Assembly: GCF_000956475.1 (NCBI RefSeq)
Contig: NZ_JYJB01000008.1
Span: 481,807 to 545,806 of the forward strand
From: Microbacterium hydrocarbonoxydans
Lineage (GTDB): Bacteria; Actinomycetota; Actinomycetes; Actinomycetales; Microbacteriaceae
DNA length: 64,000 nucleotides
Reading direction: 5' to 3'
Below, piece by piece: positions 8,122 through 16,099 of this stretch. Position 1 is the stretch's first letter. Every line of letters starts with the position of its first letter. The notes beneath the pieces are model-generated. The model searched no databases. It had not been told where the DNA came from and worked only from the letters and a program-made list of their open reading frames with translations. The position numbers were made by a program, and so were the translations under genes.

Positions 8122-8615
8122 GCGTCGGGAGCGGACAGCGGGTCGTCTGCGACCCAGAGCTCGTCGTCGGCTCGCAGTGCCTGCCATGCGGCGTAGAGCA
8201 CACCGGCGGCCGCGGCTGCGCCGAGGATCAGGGCGACGACCGAGCCGAGACCCGGGCCCTTCTTCTCCGGAACGACGACGCGCGGACGCGGCGTGATTCC
8301 CTGGCGCTTGGCGTTCGCGATGTCCCACGCGGTCAGCGCGGTGCCCACGACACCGCCGACGATCGGGACGACCTTGTCGTCGACGACGTGCTTGCCGAAA
8401 CGCACGCCCTGGTCGACGACCGGGGCCACCTTGCGGTTGTACGTGTCCTGCACGACCGGAACGACCTGCTCCCGATTGAAGTGACCGAGCTGGCGACCGG
8501 CCTCGCGGGCCACATCGGCGGCGTGGCCGACGAGCACCTGCTGGTTCTCCCAGAGCTGAGTCGCTTCTTCCTGAAGACGACGCAGTTCCTTCTTCCGCTT
8601 GCGGCTGAGGCTCAC
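8118..8615 (-). CDS. Membrane-anchored protein of unknown function (165 aa)
   Basis: No named family is recognised. The N-terminus is very basic (LSRKRKKELRRLQEEA) and likely helical or coiled coil. A middle region has repeated hydrophobic beta-like segments (VVPVVQDTYNRKVAPVVDQG, then VVDDKVVPIVGG), and a C-terminal transmembrane helix follows (GSVVALILGAAAAAGVLYAA), then an acidic tail. I chose GTG at 8615 because AGGAGAG lies 6 nt upstream; an ATG at 8651 is possible but has no such site. It overlaps the YbaK-like gene by 4 bases. Confidence 0.6.
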   Translation of the reverse strand: MSLSRKRKKELRRLQEEATQLWENQQVLVGHAADVAREAGRQLGHFNREQVVPVVQDTYNRKVAPVVDQGVRFGKHVVDDKVVPIVGGVVGTALTAWDIANAKRQGITPRPRVVVPEKKGPGLGSVVALILGAAAAAGVLYAAWQALRADDELWVADDPLSAPDA

Positions 8616-8755
8616 GATGCTCTCCTGTCCATTGGAGTACGGGTTCCCCATCTTGCCACGCCTGGCTGTAAGGGGGGAGGGAATCGCCGCCCCCTTGCGC
8701 GAACGCACGATCAGTGCCATGAGCAGGGCGAACTCACCGAAAGCTCTGCGAGAAT

Positions 8756-9319
8756 ATGGGCATGGTTCTCGCATCTCATGTCGCAACCCTGCACACCAAC
8801 CACGGTGACATCGTCATCAACCTCTTCGGCGACCACGCCCCCAAGACGGTCGCCAACTTCGTCGGCCTCGCCGACGGCACCAAGGACTGGACCCATCCCG
8901 CCACGGGCAAGCCGGGCGACGGCCCTCTCTACAAGGACGTCATCTTCCACCGCATCATCCCGAACTTCATGATCCAGGGCGGCGACCCGCTCGGTCAGGG
9001 CGTGGGCGGACCCGGCTACAACTTCGACGACGAGATCCACCCCGAGCTCGACTTCAACGAGCCCTACATCCTCGCGATGGCCAACGCGGGTCTTCGCCGT
9101 AACGCCATCACGGGCAAGGTCGAGGGCACCAACGGCTCGCAGTTCTTCATCACCACCGACCCGACGCCGTGGCTGCAGGGCAAGCACACGATCTTTGGCG
9201 AGGTCGCCGACGACGCGTCCAAGGCCGTCGTCGACGCGATCGCCGCTGTGCCGACCGCCGCAGGCGACCGCCCGATCGAGCCGGTCGTCCTCCAGTCGAT
9301 CGACATCGTCGCGGCCTGA
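8756..9319 (+). CDS. ppiA: Peptidyl-prolyl cis-trans isomerase, cyclophilin type
   Basis: This cytoplasmic cyclophilin (187 aa) catalyses rotation of X-Pro peptide bonds during folding. Family motifs are NHGDIVINLF, APKTVANFVGLA, FHRIIPNFMIQGGDP (with the catalytic Arg in FHRI), NGSQFFITT and LQGKHTIFGEV. There is no signal peptide. ATGs occur at 8756 and 8762; the second lies 6 nt after GAGAAT, a possible leaderless promoter. It opens the conserved oriC-proximal block. Confidence 0.93.
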   Translation: MGMVLASHVATLHTNHGDIVINLFGDHAPKTVANFVGLADGTKDWTHPATGKPGDGPLYKDVIFHRIIPNFMIQGGDPLGQGVGGPGYNFDDEIHPELDFNEPYILAMANAGLRRNAITGKVEGTNGSQFFITTDPTPWLQGKHTIFGEVADDASKAVVDAIAAVPTAAGDRPIEPVVLQSIDIVAA

Positions 9320-9339
9320 CGCCGAGCGAGCCGATCCGG

Positions 9340-10215
9340 ATGACGAGCTCTGAGTTCACGAGCAATCGCGACAACTTCTGCTATCGGCATCCGGATCGGC
9401 AGAGCTTCGCGCTCTGCCAGCGGTGCATGCGCACCATCTGCCCTGAGTGCCAGACTCAGGCTGCGGTCGGAGTCATCTGCCCCGAGTGCATGAAGGCCGA
9501 GCGCCAGAACCGCACGCCGGCCCAGAAGAAGGCCGCCCGCCGCTGGCGCGGTGGCGGCTCTGCGGCGATCGTCCGCAGCGGCAGGCCTGTCGTCACGTAT
9601 GTGCTGCTGGCCGTCACCTCCTTCATCGGGCTGCTTCAGATGATCCCGGGCGCGGGCGGGGTGATCACGAACGCCCTGTTGTTCAACTCCTTCTTCCTCG
9701 ATCCGCGACTGTTCGAGCCGTGGCGTCTACTCACCGCTGTCTTCGTGCACGGCGGTTTCATCCATCTCGCTCTCAACATGCTCGGCCTGTGGATGCTCGG
9801 CCAGACGCTCGAGCCTATGCTCGGCCGTGCCCGCTACCTGGCGCTGTATCTGATCAGCGGGCTGGGTGGGTCGGTCGGAGTCGCTCTGATCGCACCGGGC
9901 ACTTCGACAGTCGGCGCATCCGGAGCGATCTTCGGTCTGATGGCTGCCCTCCTCATCATCGGGCGCCACATCGGAGCGAACGTGACCGGCATCCTCGTGA
10001 TCCTCGGAATCAACCTCGTCTACGGGTTCTTCGTCTCCGGCATCGCATGGCAGGCGCACGTCGGAGGGCTTGCGATCGGCGCGCTCGTCGCCTTCCTGTA
10101 CACGCGTACGCGCCGCCGCGAGCAGCGGACTATCCAGATCGTCTGGCTCTCAGTTATCACCATCCTGTTGATTGTTGCGGCACTCGTCGCTGGGCCGCTC
10201 GTTCTTAACGCCTGA
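9340..10215 (+). CDS. Rhomboid family intramembrane serine protease with N-terminal zinc-finger-like region
   Basis: Residues 10-55 contain a cysteine/histidine pattern (CYRHP, CQRC, CPEC, CPEC) resembling a B-box-like zinc site. Residues ~85-291 are a six- to seven-helix membrane domain with rhomboid marks: EPWRLLTAVFVHGGFIHLALNM, the catalytic serine in GASGAIFGLM, and the partner histidine in AWQAHVGGLAIG. It cleaves transmembrane proteins within the membrane. ATG at 9340 is chosen because the zinc-finger homology begins there. It follows ppiA by 20 nt, so the two are probably co-transcribed. The substrate is unknown. Confidence 0.88.
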   Translation: MTSSEFTSNRDNFCYRHPDRQSFALCQRCMRTICPECQTQAAVGVICPECMKAERQNRTPAQKKAARRWRGGGSAAIVRSGRPVVTYVLLAVTSFIGLLQMIPGAGGVITNALLFNSFFLDPRLFEPWRLLTAVFVHGGFIHLALNMLGLWMLGQTLEPMLGRARYLALYLISGLGGSVGVALIAPGTSTVGASGAIFGLMAALLIIGRHIGANVTGILVILGINLVYGFFVSGIAWQAHVGGLAIGALVAFLYTRTRRREQRTIQIVWLSVITILLIVAALVAGPLVLNA

Positions 10216-10329
10216 TCGAGAGTTGTTAACAGGGTTGTTAACCCCTGTGAATAACACCGGTGTAATTCTCCCCAGTTGTGGAGAGATCTGTGGATAACTC
10301 TCTCGGAAGTTTCTGGTGGGGCGGGCTCC
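10216..10329 (+). other. AT-richer intergenic stretch with two DnaA boxes
   Basis: TGTGAATAA (10246-10254) and TGTGGATAA (10289-10297) are, on the minus strand, TTATTCACA and TTATCCACA, both fitting the DnaA-box consensus TTATNCACA. They share an orientation and are 34 nt apart. Two GTTAAC palindromes (10224-10229, 10237-10242) lie just upstream. No protein is encoded here. The stretch may be a DnaA-binding regulatory or replication-related site. Confidence 0.5.
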
Positions 10330-10407
10330 GGGATGTTCCCTTCGCTCGCAGAGCGGGGACCCTCCCGCTTCGCGGGCCCCTCCCGATGCTCGCGCCGGGA
10401 ACATCCC
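10330..10407. repeat. Inverted repeat with 11-bp arms
   Basis: GGGATGTTCCC (10330-10340) and GGGAACATCCC (10397-10407) are perfect inverted arms around a GC-rich interior that contains a smaller hairpin, CCCGC-TTC-GCGGG (10364-10376). Its function is unknown; it could be a transcription end after the rhomboid gene or a dispersed repeat. Confidence 0.5.
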
Positions 10408-10496
10408 TGCGCCCTCACGCAGCGCTTCGTTCGATGCACGGGCGGTGGGTCGCATCGCTCCGCTCGCTCGAGGCGTGGGGAGACCACGAAACGAAG

Positions 10497-10523
10497 AAGG
10501 CCCCTCGCGAAGCGAGGGGCCTT
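10497..10523 (-). terminator. Terminator hairpin after crgA
   Basis: A perfect 12-bp stem (10497-10508 with 10512-10523) and 3-nt loop. On the minus strand it is followed by a T-rich run, and it begins 17 nt past the crgA stop. Confidence 0.75.
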
Positions 10524-10539
10524 TCGAAGCGGATGCTGG

Positions 10540-10779
10540 TCAGCGCCAGCGGGTGGTCATGAGGAAGCCGATCAGCGCGATCCCGAGGCCGATGGCGAGG
10601 TTCCAGTTGCCGAGGCCCGGAATCGGAAACGCCATGCCGGAGATGTAGAACACCAGGATCCAGGCGAGGCCCAGCAGCATGAAGCCGACCATCACGGGCT
10701 TGAACCACACCGCGTTGGGCGCGGCGTCGCCTTCGGCGCGCGTCACTTCGGGTTCGTCGATCTTGCGGTCTCGTGCCAT
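10540..10779 (-). CDS. crgA: Cell division protein CrgA
   Basis: This 79-residue protein matches CrgA, a small inner-membrane protein that interacts with FtsZ, FtsI and other division proteins in actinobacteria and helps coordinate septation. The N-terminal 25 residues are charged. Two transmembrane helices follow (VMVGFMLLGLAWILVFYI and LAIGLGIALIGFLM), joined by the characteristic loop SGMAFPIPGLGNWN. Size and topology are normal. The start has a TAGAAT hexamer 6 nt upstream (leaderless). It lies beside the wall-synthesis and kinase genes as in other actinobacteria. Confidence 0.92.
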   Translation of the reverse strand: MARDRKIDEPEVTRAEGDAAPNAVWFKPVMVGFMLLGLAWILVFYISGMAFPIPGLGNWNLAIGLGIALIGFLMTTRWR

Positions 10780-10785
10780 GCCGAC

Positions 10786-10791
10786 ATTCTA
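10786..10791 (-). promoter_or_regulatory. -10 hexamer TAGAAT of leaderless crgA
   Basis: TAGAAT on the minus strand ends 6 nt before the crgA ATG at 10779. Confidence 0.6.
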
Positions 10792-10860
10792 CCCATGAGT
10801 GTGTCGGCCTCCACATCCGGTCTCAGCCCGGATCCGAGGCGCGTGCACAGCAATGCCGGA

Positions 10861-10866
10861 TAGGAT
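10861..10866 (+). promoter_or_regulatory. -10 hexamer TAGGAT of the sortase operon
   Basis: TAGGAT ends 7 nt before the ATG at 10874. It supports that start over in-frame upstream ATGs at 10799 and 10856. Confidence 0.5.
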
Positions 10867-10873
10867 CGGCGCC

Positions 10874-11668
10874 ATGAGTGCATCCGTCGTCTCGGGGGAG
10901 CGACGCAGGCGCAACCGCCGTCCCCGTTCGCGCGCCACCGTCACCAGCGTTCTCGGAGAACTGCTGCTGACCGCGGGCGTGATCGTGCTGCTCTTCGTCG
11001 CCTGGCAGATGTGGATCGGCGACATCATCATCCTCGCCCAGAAGAATGACGAGGGCGCGGCGATCTCCCAGCAACTCGCGTCCACACCTGCCCCCGAGCC
11101 TCCTCCTTTCGAGAAGACGGACGACGGCACGATCGTCTACGAGCCGGTGATTCCCGCTGCGCCTGCAGACGGCCAGTGGCTCGCGCAGATGCACATCCCG
11201 CGTTTCGGAGCCGACTACAACTACGGGATCTTCGGTGGAACCACGCGCGCCGGCACGCTCGACCACAAGGGAATCGGCGTCTACACCGACTCCAAGATGC
11301 CGGGCGAGGTCGGCAACTTCGCGATGGCCGGTCACCGCACCACCTGGGGCAAGCCCTTCAACCAGCTCGACAAGCTGCAGGTGGGCGACGCGATCGTCGT
11401 GGAGACTCCGGACGGCTGGTTCACCTACCGTTTCCGCACGCTCGAGTACGTCAAGCCGAACCAGACCGAGGTGCTGCTCGATGTCCCGCAGATGCCTGGC
11501 GTCGAGACCGGCGAGCGATACATCACGCTGACCGCATGCTCCCCCCTGTACTCACTGGCCGAGCGCATCGTGGCGTACGGCATCTACGAGAGCTTCCAGC
11601 CGCGCGCCGAGGGCCCGCCCAAGGCGCTGACCGATCCACCGCCTCCCCCGGCGGCCCCGTCGGTATAG
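10874..11668 (+). CDS. srtE: Class E sortase
   Basis: Sortases cut a C-terminal sorting signal and join the protein to the cell wall. Here a basic N-terminus (RRRRNRRPRSR) precedes a signal-anchor helix (VLGELLLTAGVIVLLFVAWQ, about 33-52), then a linker and the catalytic domain. Catalytic residues are visible as His in AMAGHRTTWGKPF, Cys in TLTACSPLY and Arg in AERIVAYG. This architecture and the gene place (crgA - sortase - small membrane protein - trpG) fit class E enzymes, which prefer LAxTG. The GH92 protein at the window start ends in LAVTG. The C-terminus is proline-rich. Length is 264 aa. Confidence 0.88.
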   Translation: MSASVVSGERRRRNRRPRSRATVTSVLGELLLTAGVIVLLFVAWQMWIGDIIILAQKNDEGAAISQQLASTPAPEPPPFEKTDDGTIVYEPVIPAAPADGQWLAQMHIPRFGADYNYGIFGGTTRAGTLDHKGIGVYTDSKMPGEVGNFAMAGHRTTWGKPFNQLDKLQVGDAIVVETPDGWFTYRFRTLEYVKPNQTEVLLDVPQMPGVETGERYITLTACSPLYSLAERIVAYGIYESFQPRAEGPPKALTDPPPPPAAPSV

Positions 11669-11682
11669 GAACGAGAGGAATC

Positions 11683-11838
11683 ATGTACGCCGCACTCTGG
11701 CGCCTGCTGCCCGGCCCCTGGTGGCTGAAGCTGTTCATCCTGCTCGTGCTCATCGCCGCCGTGCTCTACGCGCTGTTCTGGTACGTGTTCCCCTGGGTGA
11801 GCCCCTTCATCACGCCGGGCGAGGTCGACGTCGAATGA
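11683..11838 (+). CDS. Small single-pass membrane protein (51 aa)
   Basis: A very short gene between the sortase and trpG/pabA. ATG at 11683 is preceded by GAGAGGAATC, a good ribosome-binding site. Most of the protein is one hydrophobic segment (WWLKLFILLVLIAAVLYALF) flanked by tryptophans, ending WVSPFITPGEVDVE. Its stop overlaps the next start (ATGA). I recognise no named family; position suggests a link to the sortase or division genes, but this is inference. Confidence 0.7.
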   Translation: MYAALWRLLPGPWWLKLFILLVLIAAVLYALFWYVFPWVSPFITPGEVDVE

Positions 11839-12470
11839 CGCGAGTGCTCGTCGTGGACAATCACGACAGCTTCGTGCACACCCTGGTCGGCTACCTGCGT
11901 GAGCTCGGCGCCGATGTGTCGATGATCGAGGCCGATGCCATCGACGCCGCAGAACTCGAAGGCCTCTTCCCCGCGTTCGACGCGGTCATGCTCTCCCCCG
12001 GACCCGGCGCTCCCGCCGACGCCGGCGCGTCGCTCGATGCGGTGCGTCTCGCGGTCGAGAAGCGGATGCCGCTGCTCGGCGTGTGCCTTGGGCATCAGTG
12101 CATCGCCGAGGCGCTGGGAGCCCCGGTGTCGGAGGCGCCCGAGCTCATGCACGGCATGGTGTCGGCCGTGGAGCACGACGGATCGGCGCTGTTCGCCGGC
12201 ATCCCCTCGCCGTTCGACGTCGGCAGGTACCATTCGCTGGCCGTACCGGCATCCGCTCTTCCCGCGGAGCTCCACGTCACCGCTCGTACGGACACCGGCA
12301 CCGTCATGGCCATCGCCCACGTCGAGCTCCCTCTTCTGGGGGTGCAGTTCCACCCCGAGAGCGTGCTGACCGAGGGCGGCTATCGGCTGCTCGCGAACTG
12401 GCTCGCGTCGGTCGGAGATGCGGATGCCGTCTCCCGAGCCGAGTCGCTGCATCCGCTCACCCGCGGCTGA
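11835..12470 (+). CDS. pabA: Glutamine amidotransferase subunit (anthranilate / aminodeoxychorismate synthase component II)
   Basis: A 211-residue class I glutamine amidotransferase that makes ammonia from glutamine for a chorismate-using partner. The nucleophile Cys lies in LLGVCLGHQCIAEALG, the His-Glu pair in GVQFHPES, and the N-terminal motif is VLVVDNHDSFVHTLVGYL with LSPGPGAP. The partner (TrpE or PabB) is not in the window, so trpG and pabA cannot be separated; this locus in actinobacteria is commonly named either way. The start overlaps the preceding small gene by 4 bases. It is convergent with pknB. Confidence 0.88.
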   Translation: MTRVLVVDNHDSFVHTLVGYLRELGADVSMIEADAIDAAELEGLFPAFDAVMLSPGPGAPADAGASLDAVRLAVEKRMPLLGVCLGHQCIAEALGAPVSEAPELMHGMVSAVEHDGSALFAGIPSPFDVGRYHSLAVPASALPAELHVTARTDTGTVMAIAHVELPLLGVQFHPESVLTEGGYRLLANWLASVGDADAVSRAESLHPLTRG

Positions 12471-12497
12471 ACCGCCGGGGGCGCCCGGACCGGGATT

Positions 12498-12530
12498 GCG
12501 TTTCGTCTCGCTTCGCTCGCTCAACGACCG
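12498..12530 (-). repeat. Dispersed 'TTGAGCGAGCGAAGCGAGACGAAA' type repeat, copy 1
   Basis: On the minus strand this reads CGGTCGTTGAGCGAGCGA, then AGCGAGACGAAACGC. Related copies lie at 17578-17614 and 20873-20930, all between genes. It looks like a member of a dispersed intergenic family. Confidence 0.5.
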
Positions 12531-12585
12531 GGGGTCCCGCGCGCTCAACGACCGGGGGTGCCGCGCTCAACGACCGGGGTGACGC
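12519..12585. repeat. Three tandem copies of a ~22-bp unit
   Basis: GCTCAACGACCGGGGG plus 5-6 variable bases occurs at 12519-12540, 12543-12564 and 12565-12585, in the gap between the convergent pabA and pknB. The first copy overlaps the dispersed repeat. Length may vary between strains by slippage. Confidence 0.7.
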
Positions 12586-12619
12586 TCGGTGAAAGACCGC
12601 GAGTGGGAGCGGGGCGGAA

Positions 12620-14311
12620 CTACTGGGCGGGAGCCGCGCAGAACCGCAGCTCGACGGTCGAGCCGATCGCGACATCGCCCGGTGCCGCCGACATCGAGAC
12701 CACCGTCGCGGGATCGGTCGCGGGGCAGTCGGTGAGCTCGGTGGGCTGAGCGGCGAGGCCGATCTGCTCGAGCTGCCGCGTCGCGGCATCCACCGTCCAG
12801 CCGGTGAGGTCGGTGAGGGTGACCCGCCCGCTGGCGACCACCAGGTTGATGACCGTGTCGGGGGCGACCTCGGCATCCGCCTTCTCGCTGGCCTCCATGA
12901 CCGTGTCTGCCTGCAGGCTCTTGTCGTTGCGCTGGATCACGGTTCCGAGCTGCAAACCAGCGGCCCCCAGAGCATCCTTCGCCTGAGCGAGAGACAGCCC
13001 GACCAGCGTCGGCACCACGACCGTCTCCTTGCCAGACGACACGTACACCGTGATCTCGTCTCCCTCGGCGACGGCGACGCCCGCCTTGGGATCCGTGCGG
13101 ATCACATTGCCCTCGGCGATCTCCGAACTCGACTCGAGTACGAGCTTGGCCGTGAGATCGAGCTCGCCCAGCGCGTTCTGTGCGCGCTCCGACGACATGT
13201 CGACGACGTTCGGCACGACACGGGCGTCCGACGGGGTGTCGGGGGTGCTGATCGAGACGACCCAGAAGAGCACAGAGGTCAGCAGCACCGCCAGCAGTGC
13301 GACGCCGGCCCAGATCCACGCGACCGGCGGACCGGACTGCGTGCGGGTCATCGTCGTATCGGCCGACAGCTGTCGCAGCGATCGTGCCGTCTCCTGTGCC
13401 TGCTTGGGGCTCGGGCCGTACAGCTCGCTCGTGAGCGCGCCGATCTCCTTGCGGCTCGGCGCCCGGCCCTCGACGGCAGCATCCAGAGCCGCGCGGAAGT
13501 GCGCGGCATCCGGGTAGCGCTGATACGGATCCTTCGCGAGCGCGCGCAGCACGATCGGGTCGAGGGCTCCTGGTGAGTCCTCGTTCACCTCGCTCGGCGG
13601 GAGCGGCGTCTCGCTGACGTGCTGGTAGGCGACCGCGACCGGTGACTCGCCGCGGAACGGCTGGCGTCCTGTGAGCAGCTCGTAGAGCACGACGCCGGTC
13701 GAGTAGAGGTCGGCGCGCGCGTCGACGGGCTCGCCCTTGGCCTGCTCGGGTGAGAAATACGCGGCGGTGCCGATGATCTGCGTGGTCTCGGCGACCGTGG
13801 ACGAGGAGTCGGACACGGCACGGGCGATGCCGAAGTCCATGACCTTGACCTGGCCCTTTTCGGTCACCATGACGTTGCCGGGCTTGATGTCGCGGTGCAC
13901 GACTCCCGCGCGGTGCGAGTAGTCGAGAGCCTCGAGGATGCCATCGACGTATCGGACGGCGTCGTCGACCGGCACGGGGCCTGACGAGATGATGTCCTTC
14001 AGGAGCGTTCCGTGGATGAGCTCCATGACGATGTACGGAGTGACGGTCCCTGAGCCGGGGGCGTCTGCCTCGTCACCGGCGTCGAAGACGCGGACGATCG
14101 ACGGATGCGACATGCGCGAGGCCGACTGCGCCTCGAGGCGGAACCGGGTGCGGAACGCGGTGTCGCGAGCGAGCTCGGGATCGAGGATCTTGATCGCCAC
14201 GGCGCGCCCGAGGGTCAGGTCGTACCCGCGGTACACCTTGGCCATGCCTCCGTGACCGATGAGCTCGTCGACGCGGTATCGACCCGCGAGAACACGTGGC
14301 TCTGTGGACAC
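12620..14311 (-). CDS. pknB: Serine/threonine protein kinase PknB with PASTA repeats
   Basis: The N-terminal kinase domain (about 12-275) has the glycine loop IGHGGMAKVYRG, the catalytic loop VHRDIKPGNVMV, DFG in MDFGIARA and a GTAAYFSPEQA activation segment. A transmembrane helix (about 330-355, WIWAGVALLAVLLTSVLFWVV) leads to three extracytoplasmic PASTA repeats, which in this family bind muropeptides or lipid II and couple wall state to phosphorylation. Mycobacterial PknB has four PASTA domains, so this copy has one fewer. It is the last gene of the operon fhaA-fhaB-pstP-rodA-pbpA-pknA-pknB. Confidence 0.93.
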   Translation of the reverse strand: MSTEPRVLAGRYRVDELIGHGGMAKVYRGYDLTLGRAVAIKILDPELARDTAFRTRFRLEAQSASRMSHPSIVRVFDAGDEADAPGSGTVTPYIVMELIHGTLLKDIISSGPVPVDDAVRYVDGILEALDYSHRAGVVHRDIKPGNVMVTEKGQVKVMDFGIARAVSDSSSTVAETTQIIGTAAYFSPEQAKGEPVDARADLYSTGVVLYELLTGRQPFRGESPVAVAYQHVSETPLPPSEVNEDSPGALDPIVLRALAKDPYQRYPDAAHFRAALDAAVEGRAPSRKEIGALTSELYGPSPKQAQETARSLRQLSADTTMTRTQSGPPVAWIWAGVALLAVLLTSVLFWVVSISTPDTPSDARVVPNVVDMSSERAQNALGELDLTAKLVLESSSEIAEGNVIRTDPKAGVAVAEGDEITVYVSSGKETVVVPTLVGLSLAQAKDALGAAGLQLGTVIQRNDKSLQADTVMEASEKADAEVAPDTVINLVVASGRVTLTDLTGWTVDAATRQLEQIGLAAQPTELTDCPATDPATVVSMSAAPGDVAIGSTVELRFCAAPAQ

Positions 14312-14368
14312 GGACTAAACCCCCTGGAAAACCTGACGACGCTTCGATCAGCCTACGACGTGCCGCTT

Positions 14369-16099
14369 CTAGTTCCCTGTATCAGCGCCGCCATCGACGG
14401 CCGGAAGGATCGGCGAGGACTGCCCCTGAAGGGAGATGTCCGACGGACGGTCGCCGCAGAACGCACGGTACGTCGCGGTCACGACCTGACCCGCCTTGCC
14501 CGCGTCGACCGTGAAGGTCGAGGTGCGGGTGTTCGCGTCGAAGCTGCTCACCGGAGATCCGTTGGCGAAGGTGCCGTTCGTGAGCGTCACCTCGTAGGCG
14601 GTCAGGTTGGGGGTGCCCGAGGGGCAGGTGAAGTTCGTCCAGTTGACGGTCGCCTGGCCGCCCTCGACGATCGTCGTCGCGGCAGAGAAGGTCGGCGCGT
14701 TCGCCGGTGCGCCGATCGGGATCTGATCGGTGAAGCGGTACAGCGTGATCGGCGTGCCCTTCTTGAGCTGACCTTCTGGGCTCACCCGCTCGACAGTGCC
14801 GACCTGATCGGCGCTGGCAGCAGGAGAGCCGTCCTCGCAGGCCGGGACGAGCCCTGCCTCGGTGGCGATGCCGATCGCCTCTTCGCAGTTGAGGCCGATG
14901 AGTCCGAGATCTCCGACGTTGATCGGCGGCGCCTCGGTCTGGGTCTGCGTGGGCTTCGGGGTCGGGGTGTTCTTCGGCGTCTGCGAGGTCGTCGAAGACT
15001 CCGTCGGGTCGGCGTCGCCGCCCGGGTTCTGACCGAACAGCGCCCACAACGTGCCGCCCAGCACGATCACGAGAAGCGCGATGAGCGCGACCAGAGGCCA
15101 CGTCCACGGGCTGCGCTTCTTCTTCTCGGGCTCCTCGACCTCACCGTCCACAGGAAGGCTGGCGGTCGTCGGAAGGATGCGCGTCGCTCCGCCGTCATCG
15201 GAGGCGGACAGCATCCGCGTCGCGTCGTCGACTGCGCCGCCGGTGGCGATCGCGGGCACAGCGATGGCCGCCGAGTTCAGGTCGCCTCGGCGCAGCGCCT
15301 GCGCGGCGCGCGCGACGGTCGCCGACGACGAGGGGCGATCACCGGGCTTCTTGGCGATCATCGCCATCACGAGGTTCTGCACGGGGATCGGCACGGTCGG
15401 CGGCAGCGGCGGGGGCTGCTCGTTGATCTGCGCCATCGCGATCGCGACCTGCGACTCTCCCGTGAACGGGCGCTTGCCGGCGAGGCATTCGTAGGCGACG
15501 ATGCCCAGCGAGTACGTGTCGGTGGCAGGTGACGCAGGGTGGCCCGACGCCTGCTCGGGCGACAGGTACTGCACGGTTCCCATGACCTGGCCGGTCGCGG
15601 TGAGGGGCACCTGGTCGGCGATCCGGGCGATGCCGAAATCGGTGATCTTGACGCGCCCGTCCGGCGTGATCAGCAGGTTGCCGGGCTTGATGTCGCGGTG
15701 CACGAGGCCGGCGGCGTGTGCGGCCTGCAGAGCGGATGCCGTCTGGGCGACGATGTCGAGCGTCTTGTCGGCGCTCAGCGCACCGTCGCGCTCGAGGATG
15801 GTCGACAGGGCCTCGCCGGGCACGAGCTCCATGACGAGGAAGGCGCTGCCGTTCTCCTCGCCGTAGTCGAACACGCTCGCGATGCCCTCGTGGTTGACGA
15901 GTGCCGCGTGCCGCGCTTCGGCGCGGAACCGCTCGAGGAACCCGGGGTCCCCCATGTACTCGTCTTTGAGGATCTTGATGGCGACGGTGCGTCCGATGAC
16001 GTGATCCGTCGCCTCCCACACCTCGCCCATGCCGCCGATCGCAATACGCGACTGCAGCTCGTAGCGACCACCGAACGACACACCCTGCGTCGGTCTCAT
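14369..16099 (-). CDS. pknA: Serine/threonine protein kinase, PknA-type, with unusual extracellular tail
   Basis: The kinase domain (about 11-275) shows IAIGGMGEVWEA, VHRDIKPGNLLI, ITDFGIARI and GTVQYLSPEQA. After a linker, a transmembrane helix (WPLVALIALLVIVLGGTLWAL) and a Thr/Pro-rich spacer (TPKPTQTQTEAPP) come one PASTA-like repeat (LIGLNCEEAIGIATEAGL) and a C-terminal fibronectin/Ig-like beta domain of ~95 residues (NAPTFSAATTIVEGGQATVN). Classic PknA has no PASTA tail, so this kinase has its own external sensor or adhesion part. The start overlaps the pbpA stop by 4 bases. Confidence 0.88.
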   Translation of the reverse strand: MRPTQGVSFGGRYELQSRIAIGGMGEVWEATDHVIGRTVAIKILKDEYMGDPGFLERFRAEARHAALVNHEGIASVFDYGEENGSAFLVMELVPGEALSTILERDGALSADKTLDIVAQTASALQAAHAAGLVHRDIKPGNLLITPDGRVKITDFGIARIADQVPLTATGQVMGTVQYLSPEQASGHPASPATDTYSLGIVAYECLAGKRPFTGESQVAIAMAQINEQPPPLPPTVPIPVQNLVMAMIAKKPGDRPSSSATVARAAQALRRGDLNSAAIAVPAIATGGAVDDATRMLSASDDGGATRILPTTASLPVDGEVEEPEKKKRSPWTWPLVALIALLVIVLGGTLWALFGQNPGGDADPTESSTTSQTPKNTPTPKPTQTQTEAPPINVGDLGLIGLNCEEAIGIATEAGLVPACEDGSPAASADQVGTVERVSPEGQLKKGTPITLYRFTDQIPIGAPANAPTFSAATTIVEGGQATVNWTNFTCPSGTPNLTAYEVTLTNGTFANGSPVSSFDANTRTSTFTVDAGKAGQVVTATYRAFCGDRPSDISLQGQSSPILPAVDGGADTGN

